A DNA stretch of 5,285 nt, from the NCBI GenBank assembly GCA_030591105.1, contig JAUVBS010000179.1, positions 1 to 5,285 of the forward strand. Direction: 5' to 3'. How positions within the stretch are numbered: position 1 is the first letter of the stretch; the number at the start of each line of letters is the position of its first letter. The stretch comes from a bacterium. GTDB lineage: Bacteria > Krumholzibacteriota > Krumholzibacteriia > LZORAL124-64-63. The position numbers and the translations under genes are program-made. Under the pieces are notes generated by a model. That model was given only the letters and a program-made list of their open reading frames with translations, did no database searches and had not been told where the DNA came from. Of the stretch, positions 1 through 5,285 are shown piece by piece.

Positions 1-177
1 GGTCGCCAGTTCGAGGAACACGGCGGCGGATTGGTGTGTCTGCGGCGCCTCTTGCTCCTCTACAACCAGGCGCCCTTGACCGGAACCGACGTTCAATCCC
101 ACGCCCAGCATTACACCGATAACGGCCGTACACCATAAACGGGATACCGATTTTCTCGCGCAGGGAGCAGTCGTCAC
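1..177 (-). CDS. Unrecognised exported or membrane-anchored protein, N-terminal part only
   Basis: Reading leftward from a GTG at 177, the frame stays open for 59 codons to the window edge, so only the N-terminus is visible. The first 15 residues hold Arg8, Lys9 and Arg13. A hydrophobic run at about 14-30 (CTAVIGVMLGVGLNV at its core) and a small-residue stretch GSGQG follow. This is the layout of a Sec signal peptide or an N-terminal membrane anchor. There is no clear lipobox: Cys16 is preceded by RLW. From residue 36 the chain turns polar and acidic (VVEEQE), as a mature exported domain would. The start is supported by GAGAGAG six bases upstream, the same purine motif seen before secD and the DUF362 gene. 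A sigma54-like promoter lies just upstream. No family can be assigned from 59 residues. That this is a real gene is fairly likely; its function is unknown. Confidence 0.6.
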   Translation of the reverse strand, partial: MTTAPCARKSVSRLWCTAVIGVMLGVGLNVGSGQGRLVVEEQEAPQTHQSAAVFLELAT

Positions 178-183
178 GTCGCG

Positions 184-190
184 CTCTCTC
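184..190 (-). promoter_or_regulatory. Ribosome binding site of the left-edge gene
   Basis: GAGAGAG on the minus strand, with a six-base spacer to the GTG at 177. It matches the purine core used before secD (3421-3429) and the DUF362 gene (4747-4754), and it selects the GTG over the internal ATG at codon 23. Confidence 0.5.
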
Positions 191-225
191 GGTCAGGGTC
201 CTGAGTCGTACTCCGGATGTCAGGG

Positions 226-240
226 GCAAGCAGCATGCCA
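226..240 (-). promoter_or_regulatory. Sigma54-type (-24/-12) promoter candidate
   Basis: On the minus strand, TGGCATGCTGCTTGC matches the RpoN consensus TGGCACG-N4-TTGC at all fixed positions except one (T for C). It keeps the diagnostic GG-N10-GC spacing. With C at -12 (base 226), transcription would begin near 214, giving a leader of about 37 bases that contains the ribosome binding site and the GTG at 177. The base after TTGC is C rather than A/T, a minor mismatch. No enhancer site was recognised, though an inverted repeat lies at 252-268. Single sites of this kind do occur by chance; the position directly before a gene start adds weight. Confidence 0.45.
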
Positions 241-251
241 TGCCCCGTGAT

Positions 252-268
252 GAGCGGCGTGACCGCTC
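252..268. repeat. Perfect inverted repeat GAGCGG-N5-CCGCTC
   Basis: Six-base arms at 252-257 and 263-268 are separated by CGTGA. A further copy of ACCGCTC lies at 291-297, 29 bases from the copy at 262-268. The repeat sits between the sigma70-like -10 (278-283) and the sigma54-like site (226-240). It could be an operator or activator site for the left-edge gene, but this is inference from position only. Confidence 0.35.
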
Positions 269-277
269 CTGGGACCG

Positions 278-307
278 ATTCTACCCCAAAACCGCTCTCC
301 TTGGCTA
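278..307 (-). promoter_or_regulatory. Sigma70-like promoter candidate for the left-edge gene
   Basis: On the minus strand, a -35 of TAGCCA (302-307; four of six to TTGACA) and a -10 of TAGAAT (278-283; five of six to TATAAT) are separated by 18 bases. The start would fall near 271, about 94 bases before the GTG at 177. It is an alternative to, or partner of, the sigma54-like site downstream. The match is moderate. Confidence 0.3.
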
Positions 308-657
308 CCCGTCGCCACCCCGAACGGCACGTGCATTCTGTCGCGACGTGCCCAAAAGGCCCCACAGCGCCCCACCAGGTGGACACTTGATCCTTACCCT
401 ATCCCTGCGAAAATAGGTCTGTCTGGGGCCACCCGCGGTAGGCCGGAGGGCGAGCAGGGCGGGAAACGGAGCTTGCGAGCTTCGGCGTGGCAGGACTACC
501 GGGGGCCCCGAGGGTCCCGAGGAGGCCTTGGTCGCTGCCAAACCGCCGGTCCGGGAAGTCTGGGAGTACGCAAGACTGGTCGTCGCCATTGCCAACGCCG
601 GTCAGGCGCCGATCGGTCGTCGGCTCGGTCGGGCGTCGCGAAAATCCGGACTCGAAC

Positions 658-1578
658 CTACATGGCCGGCTGCGCCCGTTTGCGATCCGCCACCCGCCGT
701 TCGTACCACCAGACCAGGATCGGGCTGGCGATGAATATCGACGAGTACGTACCGACGAGCACCCCGATGACGAGGGCGAAGGCGAAGTCGTGAATCACCG
801 GTCCGCCGAACAGATAAAGCGACAACGCCACCATCAGAGTGGTCAACGAAGTCAGGACCGTGCGACTGAGACATTCGTTGATCGAACGGTTGATGACCTG
901 CCGGTACGATTCCTTGCGGCGCAGCTTCATGTTCTCGCGGATCCGGTCGAACACCACGATCGTATCGTTGAGCGAATAGCCGATGATCGTCAAGAACGCG
1001 GCGATGATCGAGAGCGAGATCTCCAGGTTCAACACCGAAAAGATACCGAGCGTCAGCGTCACGTCGTGCACCAGCGCGACGATCGCCGCGACTCCGTAGC
1101 GGAACACGAACCGCACACTGATGTACAGGACGATCAGCAGCAGAGCGGCCAGCACCGAACTCTGCGCGGCAGTCTTCAGCTCGCCACCGATCTTCGGCCC
1201 CACGGATTCTTCCCGGCGTACCTCGACCGTGCTACCGGGCAGACCCTCCTCGACCGCGTCGAGCAGCACCTGAGCCGCGTCGAGCACCTCTTCTTCGGTG
1301 CGCGGCAAGACGATCAGAAACTCATCCGCCGCGCCGAAATCCTGGACCTGCACACCGGAGAGACCTTGCCTCTCCAAGGACGCGCGCAACTGACTGATCT
1401 CCGGCGCCGGATCGATTTTCACCTGTAACTCGGCGCCGCCGGTAAAATCGATACTCAGATGCGGCCCACCATGGGCGATCAGCGAACCGATACTCAGGAC
1501 GATCAGCATCGTCGAAAGTATGAAGGCGACCCGCATCCCGCCCATGAAGATGATGTGCGTATTCCGGAAGAACTCCAT
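658..1578 (-). CDS. secF: Protein translocase subunit SecF
   Basis: SecF is an inner-membrane partner of SecD in the SecYEG holotranslocon. It uses the proton motive force to help pull and release exported proteins on the periplasmic side. The 306-residue product is of normal length. Visible parts are TM1 at about 16-35, the family motif IDFTGG (43-48), a periplasmic domain to about 125, ESVGPKIGGEL (124-134), and then five hydrophobic segments. The signature IIGYSLNDTIVVFDRIREN (198-216) includes Asp205, at the place of the conserved membrane aspartate. NRSINECLSRT (230-240) and FGGPVIHDFAFAL (257-269) are also typical. I chose the ATG at 1578 over the GTG at 1590 because GGAAGGTGA lies eight bases before the ATG, whereas the GTG lies inside this ribosome binding site. 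The gene follows secD by 81 bases, indicating one operon. No T-tailed terminator is seen after it. Confidence 0.97.
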   Translation of the reverse strand: MEFFRNTHIIFMGGMRVAFILSTMLIVLSIGSLIAHGGPHLSIDFTGGAELQVKIDPAPEISQLRASLERQGLSGVQVQDFGAADEFLIVLPRTEEEVLDAAQVLLDAVEEGLPGSTVEVRREESVGPKIGGELKTAAQSSVLAALLLIVLYISVRFVFRYGVAAIVALVHDVTLTLGIFSVLNLEISLSIIAAFLTIIGYSLNDTIVVFDRIRENMKLRRKESYRQVINRSINECLSRTVLTSLTTLMVALSLYLFGGPVIHDFAFALVIGVLVGTYSSIFIASPILVWWYERRVADRKRAQPAM

Positions 1579-1586
1579 CGTACCAT

Positions 1587-1595
1587 TCACCTTCC
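1587..1595 (-). promoter_or_regulatory. Ribosome binding site that fixes the secF start
   Basis: GGAAGGTGA on the minus strand is close to the anti-16S complement and lies eight bases from the ATG at 1578. The in-frame GTG at 1590 falls within this motif and has no comparable site at proper spacing, so the ATG is preferred. Confidence 0.6.
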
Positions 1596-1659
1596 CCGGC
1601 CCGACAGGCCCCGCATTCGGGCGTCGTCGTGCGGCACTCAGGCCAGCGCAGCGGAACGC

Positions 1660-3417
1660 TCAGACGTTGATCCGCTGGTGCCCCTTCTTGCGGGTCATAA
1701 TCTCCATGATGACGCGGGACTGGACCAGCGCCGTGAACAAACTCGCCAGGATACCGATGGTCAGCGTGACCGCGAAGCCGAGGATCGGGCCGGTGCCGAA
1801 CCAGAGCAAGATACCGGCAGCGATCAGCGTCGTCACGTTGGCGTCGATAATCGTGCGGCTCGCATTGGCGTAACCGCTTTCTACCGCCGCTCTGACCGTC
1901 TTGCTCTTACGGAGTTCCTCGCGGATGCGCTCGTTGACCAAGACGTTGGCGTCGACCGCCATGCCGATGGTCAAGATGATGCCGGCAATACCCGGTAAGG
2001 TCAGCACCAGGCTGAACTGGGCCAGGATCGCCAGTAGAATGATGATATTGGTGACCAACGCCACGACCGTGACCACACCGGCGCCACCGTAGTAGACGAT
2101 GATGAACAGCACCACTATCGCCAAGCCGAACAACGCGGCGGTGACCCCCTGACGGATCGAGTCGCGGCCGAGGCTCGGCCCGACAGTCCGCTCCTCCTCG
2201 ATGTGCACATCGGTCGGTAGTGCGCCCGCGCGCAGCAGCAAAGCCAGGTCGCTGGCTTCGGCGTTGGTGAAGCGACCGGTGATCGTACCCGAACCGGTGG
2301 GGATCTTACCCTGGATGGTCGGGGCCGAATTGACTTGCCCGTCGAGGCTGATCGCGAGCTTTCGGCCGACGTTGTCACCGGTGACCTTGGCGAACTGTCG
2401 GCCTCCCTTGCGGTCGAGGGAGAACTCCACCTGCCAGTTGGCAGGGTAGTTTGGATCGGGAGAAGTGCGGGCATCGGTCAGCCGGTCGCCGGTCAAGCTC
2501 GGGCTGTCGGAGACGAGATAGAGCGGTCGCAAACGTTGGTCGCCCTGTAGCGTCACCGTCTCCATGCCGAACTGGAATTCCGTGCCGCGAGGCATGGCGC
2601 GCAGTTCGACCGCTTCGTCGACCAGCCGACGCACGCGGGCCACATTGCGCTCTTCCACCCACAACGGTGTGCCGTAGTTCTGTAGCTGGGGCTGGTAGAT
2701 AACGCGCGAGCTGAAAGGGTACTCGCGTAGCATTTCCGCAGCCGGCTCGCCAGCCAGCGCGTCATCCTCGTCCAGAGCAGAGGGTAACTCTCCGAAGGGA
2801 TTCTCGGCAGTGTCGGCGGCAGCGACAGCGGCTTCGGCCTCGTCGGCAGAGGCATCGCCTGCAGTGTCAACCGCCGCATCGGCGAAATCTTCCGTCGGGT
2901 CGGCGACGCCCTCAATGAGCCCTGCCTTACGCAGCGCCTCATCGACCTTGGTCACCGCGTTCTCGTACTCTTCCAGCGGCCGTACGAGGCGGAACTCGAG
3001 CTGGGCTGTCTGTCCGATCAGTCGCTTGGCGCGTTCGGCATCGAGCAGCCCCGGCAACTGGACGACGATACGGCTGGTCCCTTGCGTCTGGATGACCGGC
3101 TCGCTGACGCCGAACTGGTCGACGCGGTTGCCGACGATTTCACGCACGCGCTGCAGAGCGTCGCGCGCCTGATCGGCCGTCATACCGGTGGTGTCGATCT
3201 CCAGGACCAGGTACATGCCGCCTTGCAAGTCCAGACCCTGGCGGATCGCCTTCTCTTCGAGGTTCGCCAGCTGCTCGGCGCGTTCGGGATCACTCCGCGC
3301 CACCTCTTTGTCCTCCGCCGACATCAGAGCCAAGCGGATGGTCGGTAGTAGCCCCCAGACAGAAAGCAACAGGACGACGACAACCAGTACACCCCTGATT
3401 CGCAGGGAACGATTCAT
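1660..3417 (-). CDS. secD: Protein translocase subunit SecD
   Basis: SecD is the large subunit of the SecDF membrane complex. Its periplasmic P1 domain engages emerging preproteins, and its membrane part couples this to proton flow. The 585-residue product is slightly shorter than E. coli SecD (about 615). Visible parts are TM1 (about 8-30), GLDLQGGMYLVLEID (61-75), NRVDQFGVSEPVIQ (97-110), AISLDGQVNSAPTIQGKI (355-372), TVGPSLG (411-417), and five further hydrophobic segments between 421 and 567. The core motif GMAVDANVLVNERIREEL (485-502) contains Asp489, at the position of the conserved transport aspartate. An acidic Ala/Asp/Glu-rich stretch at about 171-228 interrupts P1. The ATG at 3417 has GGGAGAGAG just upstream and places TM1 at the N-terminus. 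The frame is open for 114 codons further upstream, but that stretch has no ribosome binding site or family similarity that I recognise. secF follows; yajC is not adjacent. Confidence 0.97.
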   Translation of the reverse strand: MNRSLRIRGVLVVVVLLLSVWGLLPTIRLALMSAEDKEVARSDPERAEQLANLEEKAIRQGLDLQGGMYLVLEIDTTGMTADQARDALQRVREIVGNRVDQFGVSEPVIQTQGTSRIVVQLPGLLDAERAKRLIGQTAQLEFRLVRPLEEYENAVTKVDEALRKAGLIEGVADPTEDFADAAVDTAGDASADEAEAAVAAADTAENPFGELPSALDEDDALAGEPAAEMLREYPFSSRVIYQPQLQNYGTPLWVEERNVARVRRLVDEAVELRAMPRGTEFQFGMETVTLQGDQRLRPLYLVSDSPSLTGDRLTDARTSPDPNYPANWQVEFSLDRKGGRQFAKVTGDNVGRKLAISLDGQVNSAPTIQGKIPTGSGTITGRFTNAEASDLALLLRAGALPTDVHIEEERTVGPSLGRDSIRQGVTAALFGLAIVVLFIIVYYGGAGVVTVVALVTNIIILLAILAQFSLVLTLPGIAGIILTIGMAVDANVLVNERIREELRKSKTVRAAVESGYANASRTIIDANVTTLIAAGILLWFGTGPILGFAVTLTIGILASLFTALVQSRVIMEIMTRKKGHQRINV

Positions 3418-3420
3418 GGA

Positions 3421-3429
3421 CTCTCTCCC
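3421..3429 (-). promoter_or_regulatory. Ribosome binding site of secD
   Basis: GGGAGAGAG on the minus strand; its GGAGAG core ends five bases before the ATG at 3417. It supports this start over upstream in-frame ATGs at 3546 and 3609, which have no comparable site. Confidence 0.6.
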
Positions 3430-3462
3430 GCGTCTACTGGACCGGCGGCCCGTAACGTGGCG

Positions 3463-3474
3463 GCCGTTTCCGGC
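3463..3474 (-). other. GCCG-GAAA-CGGC hairpin in the secD leader
   Basis: On the minus strand, a four-base-pair stem closes a GAAA (GNRA-type) loop. It lies just after the T-run of the terminator-like hairpin and 46 bases before the secD ATG. Such stable small hairpins can nucleate leader RNA folding, but a 12-base element can arise by chance in GC-rich DNA. Confidence 0.25.
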
Positions 3475-3480
3475 AAGCAC

Positions 3481-3535
3481 AAAAAAACGCCTAAGACGGG
3501 ACCCGGCTGAGGGGTCAAGAAAGGCATCAAGGCGT
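3481..3535 (-). terminator. Intrinsic-terminator-like two-part hairpin with a T7 tail upstream of secD
   Basis: Read on the minus strand, ACGCCT (3535-3530) pairs with AGGCGT (3492-3487), followed directly by T residues down to 3481 (seven counting the last base of the stem). Inside it, GACCC (3516-3512) pairs with GGGTC (3504-3500) around a seven-base loop. The internal loop between the two stems is large and asymmetric, so the fold is less compact than a textbook terminator. It could end the deacetylase/DUF362 transcript. Because the best secD promoter lies upstream of it, it could instead act as an attenuator in the secD leader. Confidence 0.5.
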
Positions 3536-3597
3536 ATCCAAGACATAATCGAGGCGCACTGAGAAAGTCCGCCCCGCCGAAAAAAATGACGAGCAGA

Positions 3598-3627
3598 ATA
3601 ATAACACATCGCCGGCGTAGATGCCAG
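3598..3627 (-). promoter_or_regulatory. Sigma70-like promoter candidate for secDF
   Basis: On the minus strand, CTGGCA (3622-3627; four of six to the -35 consensus) and TATTAT (3598-3603; five of six to the -10 consensus) are 18 bases apart. They sit in the most AT-rich patch of the gap. Transcription would start near 3590, giving a secD leader of about 170 bases that includes the terminator-like hairpin. No better promoter was seen between that hairpin and the secD ATG. Confidence 0.4.
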
Positions 3628-3664
3628 GAATTCGGTCCAATACGGGATATGGATCGGTACCCGG

Positions 3665-4741
3665 TCAGGTTTCGGCGATCGTCCGTAACTCGTACTGCCG
3701 CCAGCCGAGTCCGATCCGCTCGGCGTGGGCAATTTGCGGCTCCGGATCGGGTTGGTCACCGACCCACCCCGCCAGCGGCCGACCAGTCACCTCGGTGATG
3801 AGGTCGAGTGCGGCCTGGTCGACCGCCACCGGATCGGTCGAGGCGAGGATACCGATGTCCGGGAACAGCGCCGGCTCCGTCTGGCCGACTCCGGCGTCGT
3901 TCCGCGTCACGCCGAGCAGGAAATTCAGGTAGGCACTACGGTTCGGCTTGTCGGCAACCACACCCAGAGCATGCTCAGCGACCCGCTCCTGAAAAAGGGG
4001 GCTGCCGGCGGCCATATCCGGACGGATGCCCTCCAGGTAGCAGACAGTCATGCACTGCCCACAACCGCTGCACAGTTCGTGATCGATGGCGCCGCGACCT
4101 TCGACCAAGCCGATGGCCGCGAAGCTACAGACCTCCATGCAGACCCCGCAGCCGGCACACAGGGCGGTATCGATCTTTGGTTTGAGGGCCTCTGTCTGCA
4201 ACAGTTTGGCAGCTCGCGGGGCCAGGCCGTGGCCGAGACTCATGATCGCGCCCGCGAAACCGGATTGCAGATGACCGCTGCAGTGGCTCAACACCACCAA
4301 GCCGGCAGCAGCCGCCGCCGCCGTCGCGACGTCGACACGCGCGAGGTGTCGACCCGGCACCGCAACGTTGTGCTGAGCCTCGCCGGCCACACCGTCGGCC
4401 ACCAAGTACACCGCGCCGGCGTTCGCCGGTACGAAGCCGCGCTCAGCGGCGTGTCGTAGCTGCGTGACCGCATTACTCAGCTCGCCGCGGTACAACGAGC
4501 AGGTGTCGGTGTAGAACGGCAGCAACCCGCGGTCGTGCAGACGGCGCGCCAGCGGCGCCAGCCAGGCCGGGGCCAACGGCGCGGGACGTCCCCGTTCGCC
4601 GACTTGCACCTTCAAGGCGATCCGGGCCCGACGATCCCAGTGCTCCTCGACCCTCAAGCGCCCGAACAGCCGCGCGACCAGCTCGCCCACCCGGTAAGGG
4701 CCATCGCGGCCGGAGGTCGGCAAGAAGAAAACATCGGGCAC
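3665..4741 (-). CDS. DUF362 domain protein with two 4Fe-4S cluster motifs
   Basis: The product (358 residues) has the layout of the DUF362 iron-sulfur family, whose biochemical role is largely unknown. The DUF362 part contains FYTDTCSLYRGELSNAV (76-92), LVADGVAG (113-120) and LSHCSGHLQSGFAGAIMSLG (151-170). A bacterial ferredoxin-type module follows, with CAGCGVCMEVC (Cys195, 198, 201, 205) and CSGCGQCMTVC (Cys224, 227, 230, 234), enough to bind two 4Fe-4S clusters. A C-terminal DUF362-like segment holds ASTDPVAVDQAALDL (300-314). No signal peptide is seen, so it is probably cytoplasmic. The GTG at 4741 is preferred because GGAGAGAG lies just upstream and the chain then opens with MPDVFFLP, as family members tend to do. 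The alternative ATG at 4789 overlaps the deacetylase stop by eight bases and adds 16 atypical residues. Lysines usual in the HFKGH and GAIKN motifs appear replaced (HCSGH, GAIMS). It is probably co-transcribed with the deacetylase gene. Confidence 0.88.
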   Translation of the reverse strand: MPDVFFLPTSGRDGPYRVGELVARLFGRLRVEEHWDRRARIALKVQVGERGRPAPLAPAWLAPLARRLHDRGLLPFYTDTCSLYRGELSNAVTQLRHAAERGFVPANAGAVYLVADGVAGEAQHNVAVPGRHLARVDVATAAAAAAGLVVLSHCSGHLQSGFAGAIMSLGHGLAPRAAKLLQTEALKPKIDTALCAGCGVCMEVCSFAAIGLVEGRGAIDHELCSGCGQCMTVCYLEGIRPDMAAGSPLFQERVAEHALGVVADKPNRSAYLNFLLGVTRNDAGVGQTEPALFPDIGILASTDPVAVDQAALDLITEVTGRPLAGWVGDQPDPEPQIAHAERIGLGWRQYELRTIAET

Positions 4742-4746
4742 GGATA

Positions 4747-4754
4747 CTCTCTCC
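4747..4754 (-). promoter_or_regulatory. Ribosome binding site favouring the GTG start of the DUF362 gene
   Basis: GGAGAGAG on the minus strand; its GGAGAG core is seven bases from the GTG at 4741. The competing ATG at 4789 has only CAGGCAAG before it. Confidence 0.55.
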
Positions 4755-4781
4755 GCGTTGCAGTGCCGGTTGCCGGGTAGC

Positions 4782-5285
4782 TCAACCATCTTGCCTGGCC
4801 GCGCGGCGCAGCGCGATCAGTTCTGACACGGTCACGAACCGAACACCCGCGGCGATCAAACGCGGGATCTCCGCGCGCAGCACCTGTAGGGTTTCCGCGT
4901 GCGGATGGCCGATACCGAGGGCGAAGCCTCCCGACCGGGCCGCGCTGACCAGTTGGCCAAGATTGCGGCGCACCTCGGCGGCGTCATCGTGGTTCGCATC
5001 GAGGAATATCCGGTTACGCTCAGCAGCCAGACCAGCGCGCACTGCTTCGCGATAGCCCACCGACTCGGTCGCAGTCATGCTGTCGACGAAGTAAAGCCCG
5101 CGTTCGGCCAGCACCGCCATCAATATGCGCATGGTCGCCCGGTCGGTCGTGGCCCGGCTGCCCATGTGGTTGTTCACACCGCGGACCGTCGGTAAAGCGG
5201 TCAGCGCCCGATCGACCAGAGCGGCGACCTGGCTCTCGTTCATCCCGACCGTAACCGGATCCGGCCCGGGATTCACTTCGGGATA
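4782..5285 (-). CDS. Divergent polysaccharide deacetylase family protein, C-terminal part
   Basis: The frame enters from the right edge and ends with TGA at 4782, so 167 C-terminal residues are visible and the start is outside the window. The GTG at 5276 is internal: the frame continues to the edge as YPEVNPGPD, a family motif. Other motifs of the divergent polysaccharide deacetylase family (Pfam PF04748, YibQ-like) are GVNNHMGSRATTD (36-48 of the visible part; likely metal-binding His/Asn region), YFVDSMTATES (65-75), FLDANHDD (94-101) and IGHPHAETL (125-133). Family members are usually exported and are linked by context to peptidoglycan remodelling genes such as envC and ctpA, but their substrate is poorly defined. 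The stop lies 40 bases before the preferred GTG of the DUF362 gene, suggesting one transcript. Confidence 0.93.
   Translation of the reverse strand, partial: YPEVNPGPDPVTVGMNESQVAALVDRALTALPTVRGVNNHMGSRATTDRATMRILMAVLAERGLYFVDSMTATESVGYREAVRAGLAAERNRIFLDANHDDAAEVRRNLGQLVSAARSGGFALGIGHPHAETLQVLRAEIPRLIAAGVRFVTVSELIALRRAARQDG

Larger units (their letters stand above)
178..657. other. 480-base gap without a convincing gene
   Basis: This stretch separates the secF stop from the left-edge gene. The left third holds the promoter candidates and the inverted repeat. The rest holds only minor symmetry: CCACC-A-GGTGG at 372-382, CCTAT/ATAGG arms at 398-402 and 413-417, and AGCT-TGCG-AGCT at 470-481. 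No strong T-tailed terminator follows secF. Minus-strand open frames at 174-386 and 305-595 lack recognisable protein features, so I do not call them genes. No tRNA or other RNA gene was recognised. Confidence 0.6.

Noticed and set aside
174..386. Minus-strand 70-codon frame whose stop overlaps the left-edge gene start (GTGA)
   Set aside because: The overlap is attractive, and AAGGA lies four bases before its GTG, but the product has no recognisable pattern, third-position GC is only about 70 percent, and it spans the promoter candidates. It is probably chance.
305..595. Minus-strand 96-codon frame after secF
   Set aside because: It has no ribosome binding site before its ATG, and the composition is Ser/Pro/Arg/Gly-rich without domain features.
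649..659. GGTTCGAGTCC on the minus strand, resembling a tRNA T-loop
   Set aside because: The flanking bases do not form the five-pair T stem, no acceptor or anticodon arm is present, and it overlaps the secF stop.
487..1428. Long plus-strand open frame of 313 codons opposite secF
   Set aside because: It is almost wholly antisense to a certain secF. The product is rich in Arg, Asp, Gln and His with no domain or membrane features, typical of the mirror frame of a GC-rich membrane protein gene.
3610..3617. CGCCGGCG palindrome after the DUF362 stop
   Set aside because: It is an eight-base self-complementary GC string with no loop and no directly attached T-run. It lies within the promoter spacer and is expected by chance in GC-rich DNA.
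3418..3759. N-terminal extension of SecD by up to 114 codons
   Set aside because: The frame is open, but upstream ATGs (3546, 3609, 3759) lack ribosome binding sites, and the extension crosses the promoter and hairpin region. The ATG at 3417 has a good site and puts TM1 at the N-terminus.
3725..4459. Plus-strand open frame of 244 codons opposite the DUF362 gene
   Set aside because: It is antisense to a gene with clear 4Fe-4S motifs. It has no recognisable motif or ribosome binding site and is explained by codon bias.

Overview
All genes supported here lie on the minus strand, so the window reads right to left. It appears to be a chromosomal segment of a GC-rich, Gram-negative bacterium: it encodes the SecDF inner-membrane translocase subunits and a divergent polysaccharide deacetylase, an envelope protein. 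The SecD motif GLDLQGGM and the SecF opening MEFFRNTHI recall lineages such as Gemmatimonadota, Latescibacterota, Eisenbacteria-like phyla or deltaproteobacteria more than enteric Gammaproteobacteria. That placement comes from remembered family resemblance and is weak.

Right end (4782-5285): the C-terminal part of a divergent polysaccharide deacetylase, cut by the window edge. Next (3665-4741) comes a DUF362 protein with two 4Fe-4S motifs. It is probably co-transcribed with the deacetylase. Its best start is a GTG with a strong ribosome binding site, not the upstream ATG that overlaps the deacetylase stop.

Gap 3418-3664: a likely secD control region. It holds a sigma70-like promoter, a two-part hairpin followed by seven T (an intrinsic-terminator shape), a short GNRA-type hairpin and a GGGAGAGAG ribosome binding site. 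The hairpin lies downstream of the best promoter candidate, so it is either the terminator of the deacetylase/DUF362 unit or an attenuator in the secD leader.

Middle (658-3417): secD then secF, 81 bases apart and almost certainly one operon. Together they form the proton-motive-force-driven membrane complex that completes protein export through SecYEG. yajC, often found just before secD, is absent here. SecD carries an acidic, alanine-rich insert in its periplasmic domain.

Left end (1-657): about 480 bases without a convincing gene, then the first 59 codons of an unrecognised gene with a signal peptide or membrane anchor, running off the left edge. A good GG-N10-GC (sigma54-type) promoter match sits 37 bases before its GTG start, with a sigma70-like alternative and an inverted repeat just upstream.

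No mobile element, CRISPR array, RNA gene or defence system is visible. The most interesting signals are regulatory (the secD leader and the sigma54-like site) plus the uncharacterised iron-sulfur protein beside an envelope deacetylase. I see no strong case for a wholly new system.
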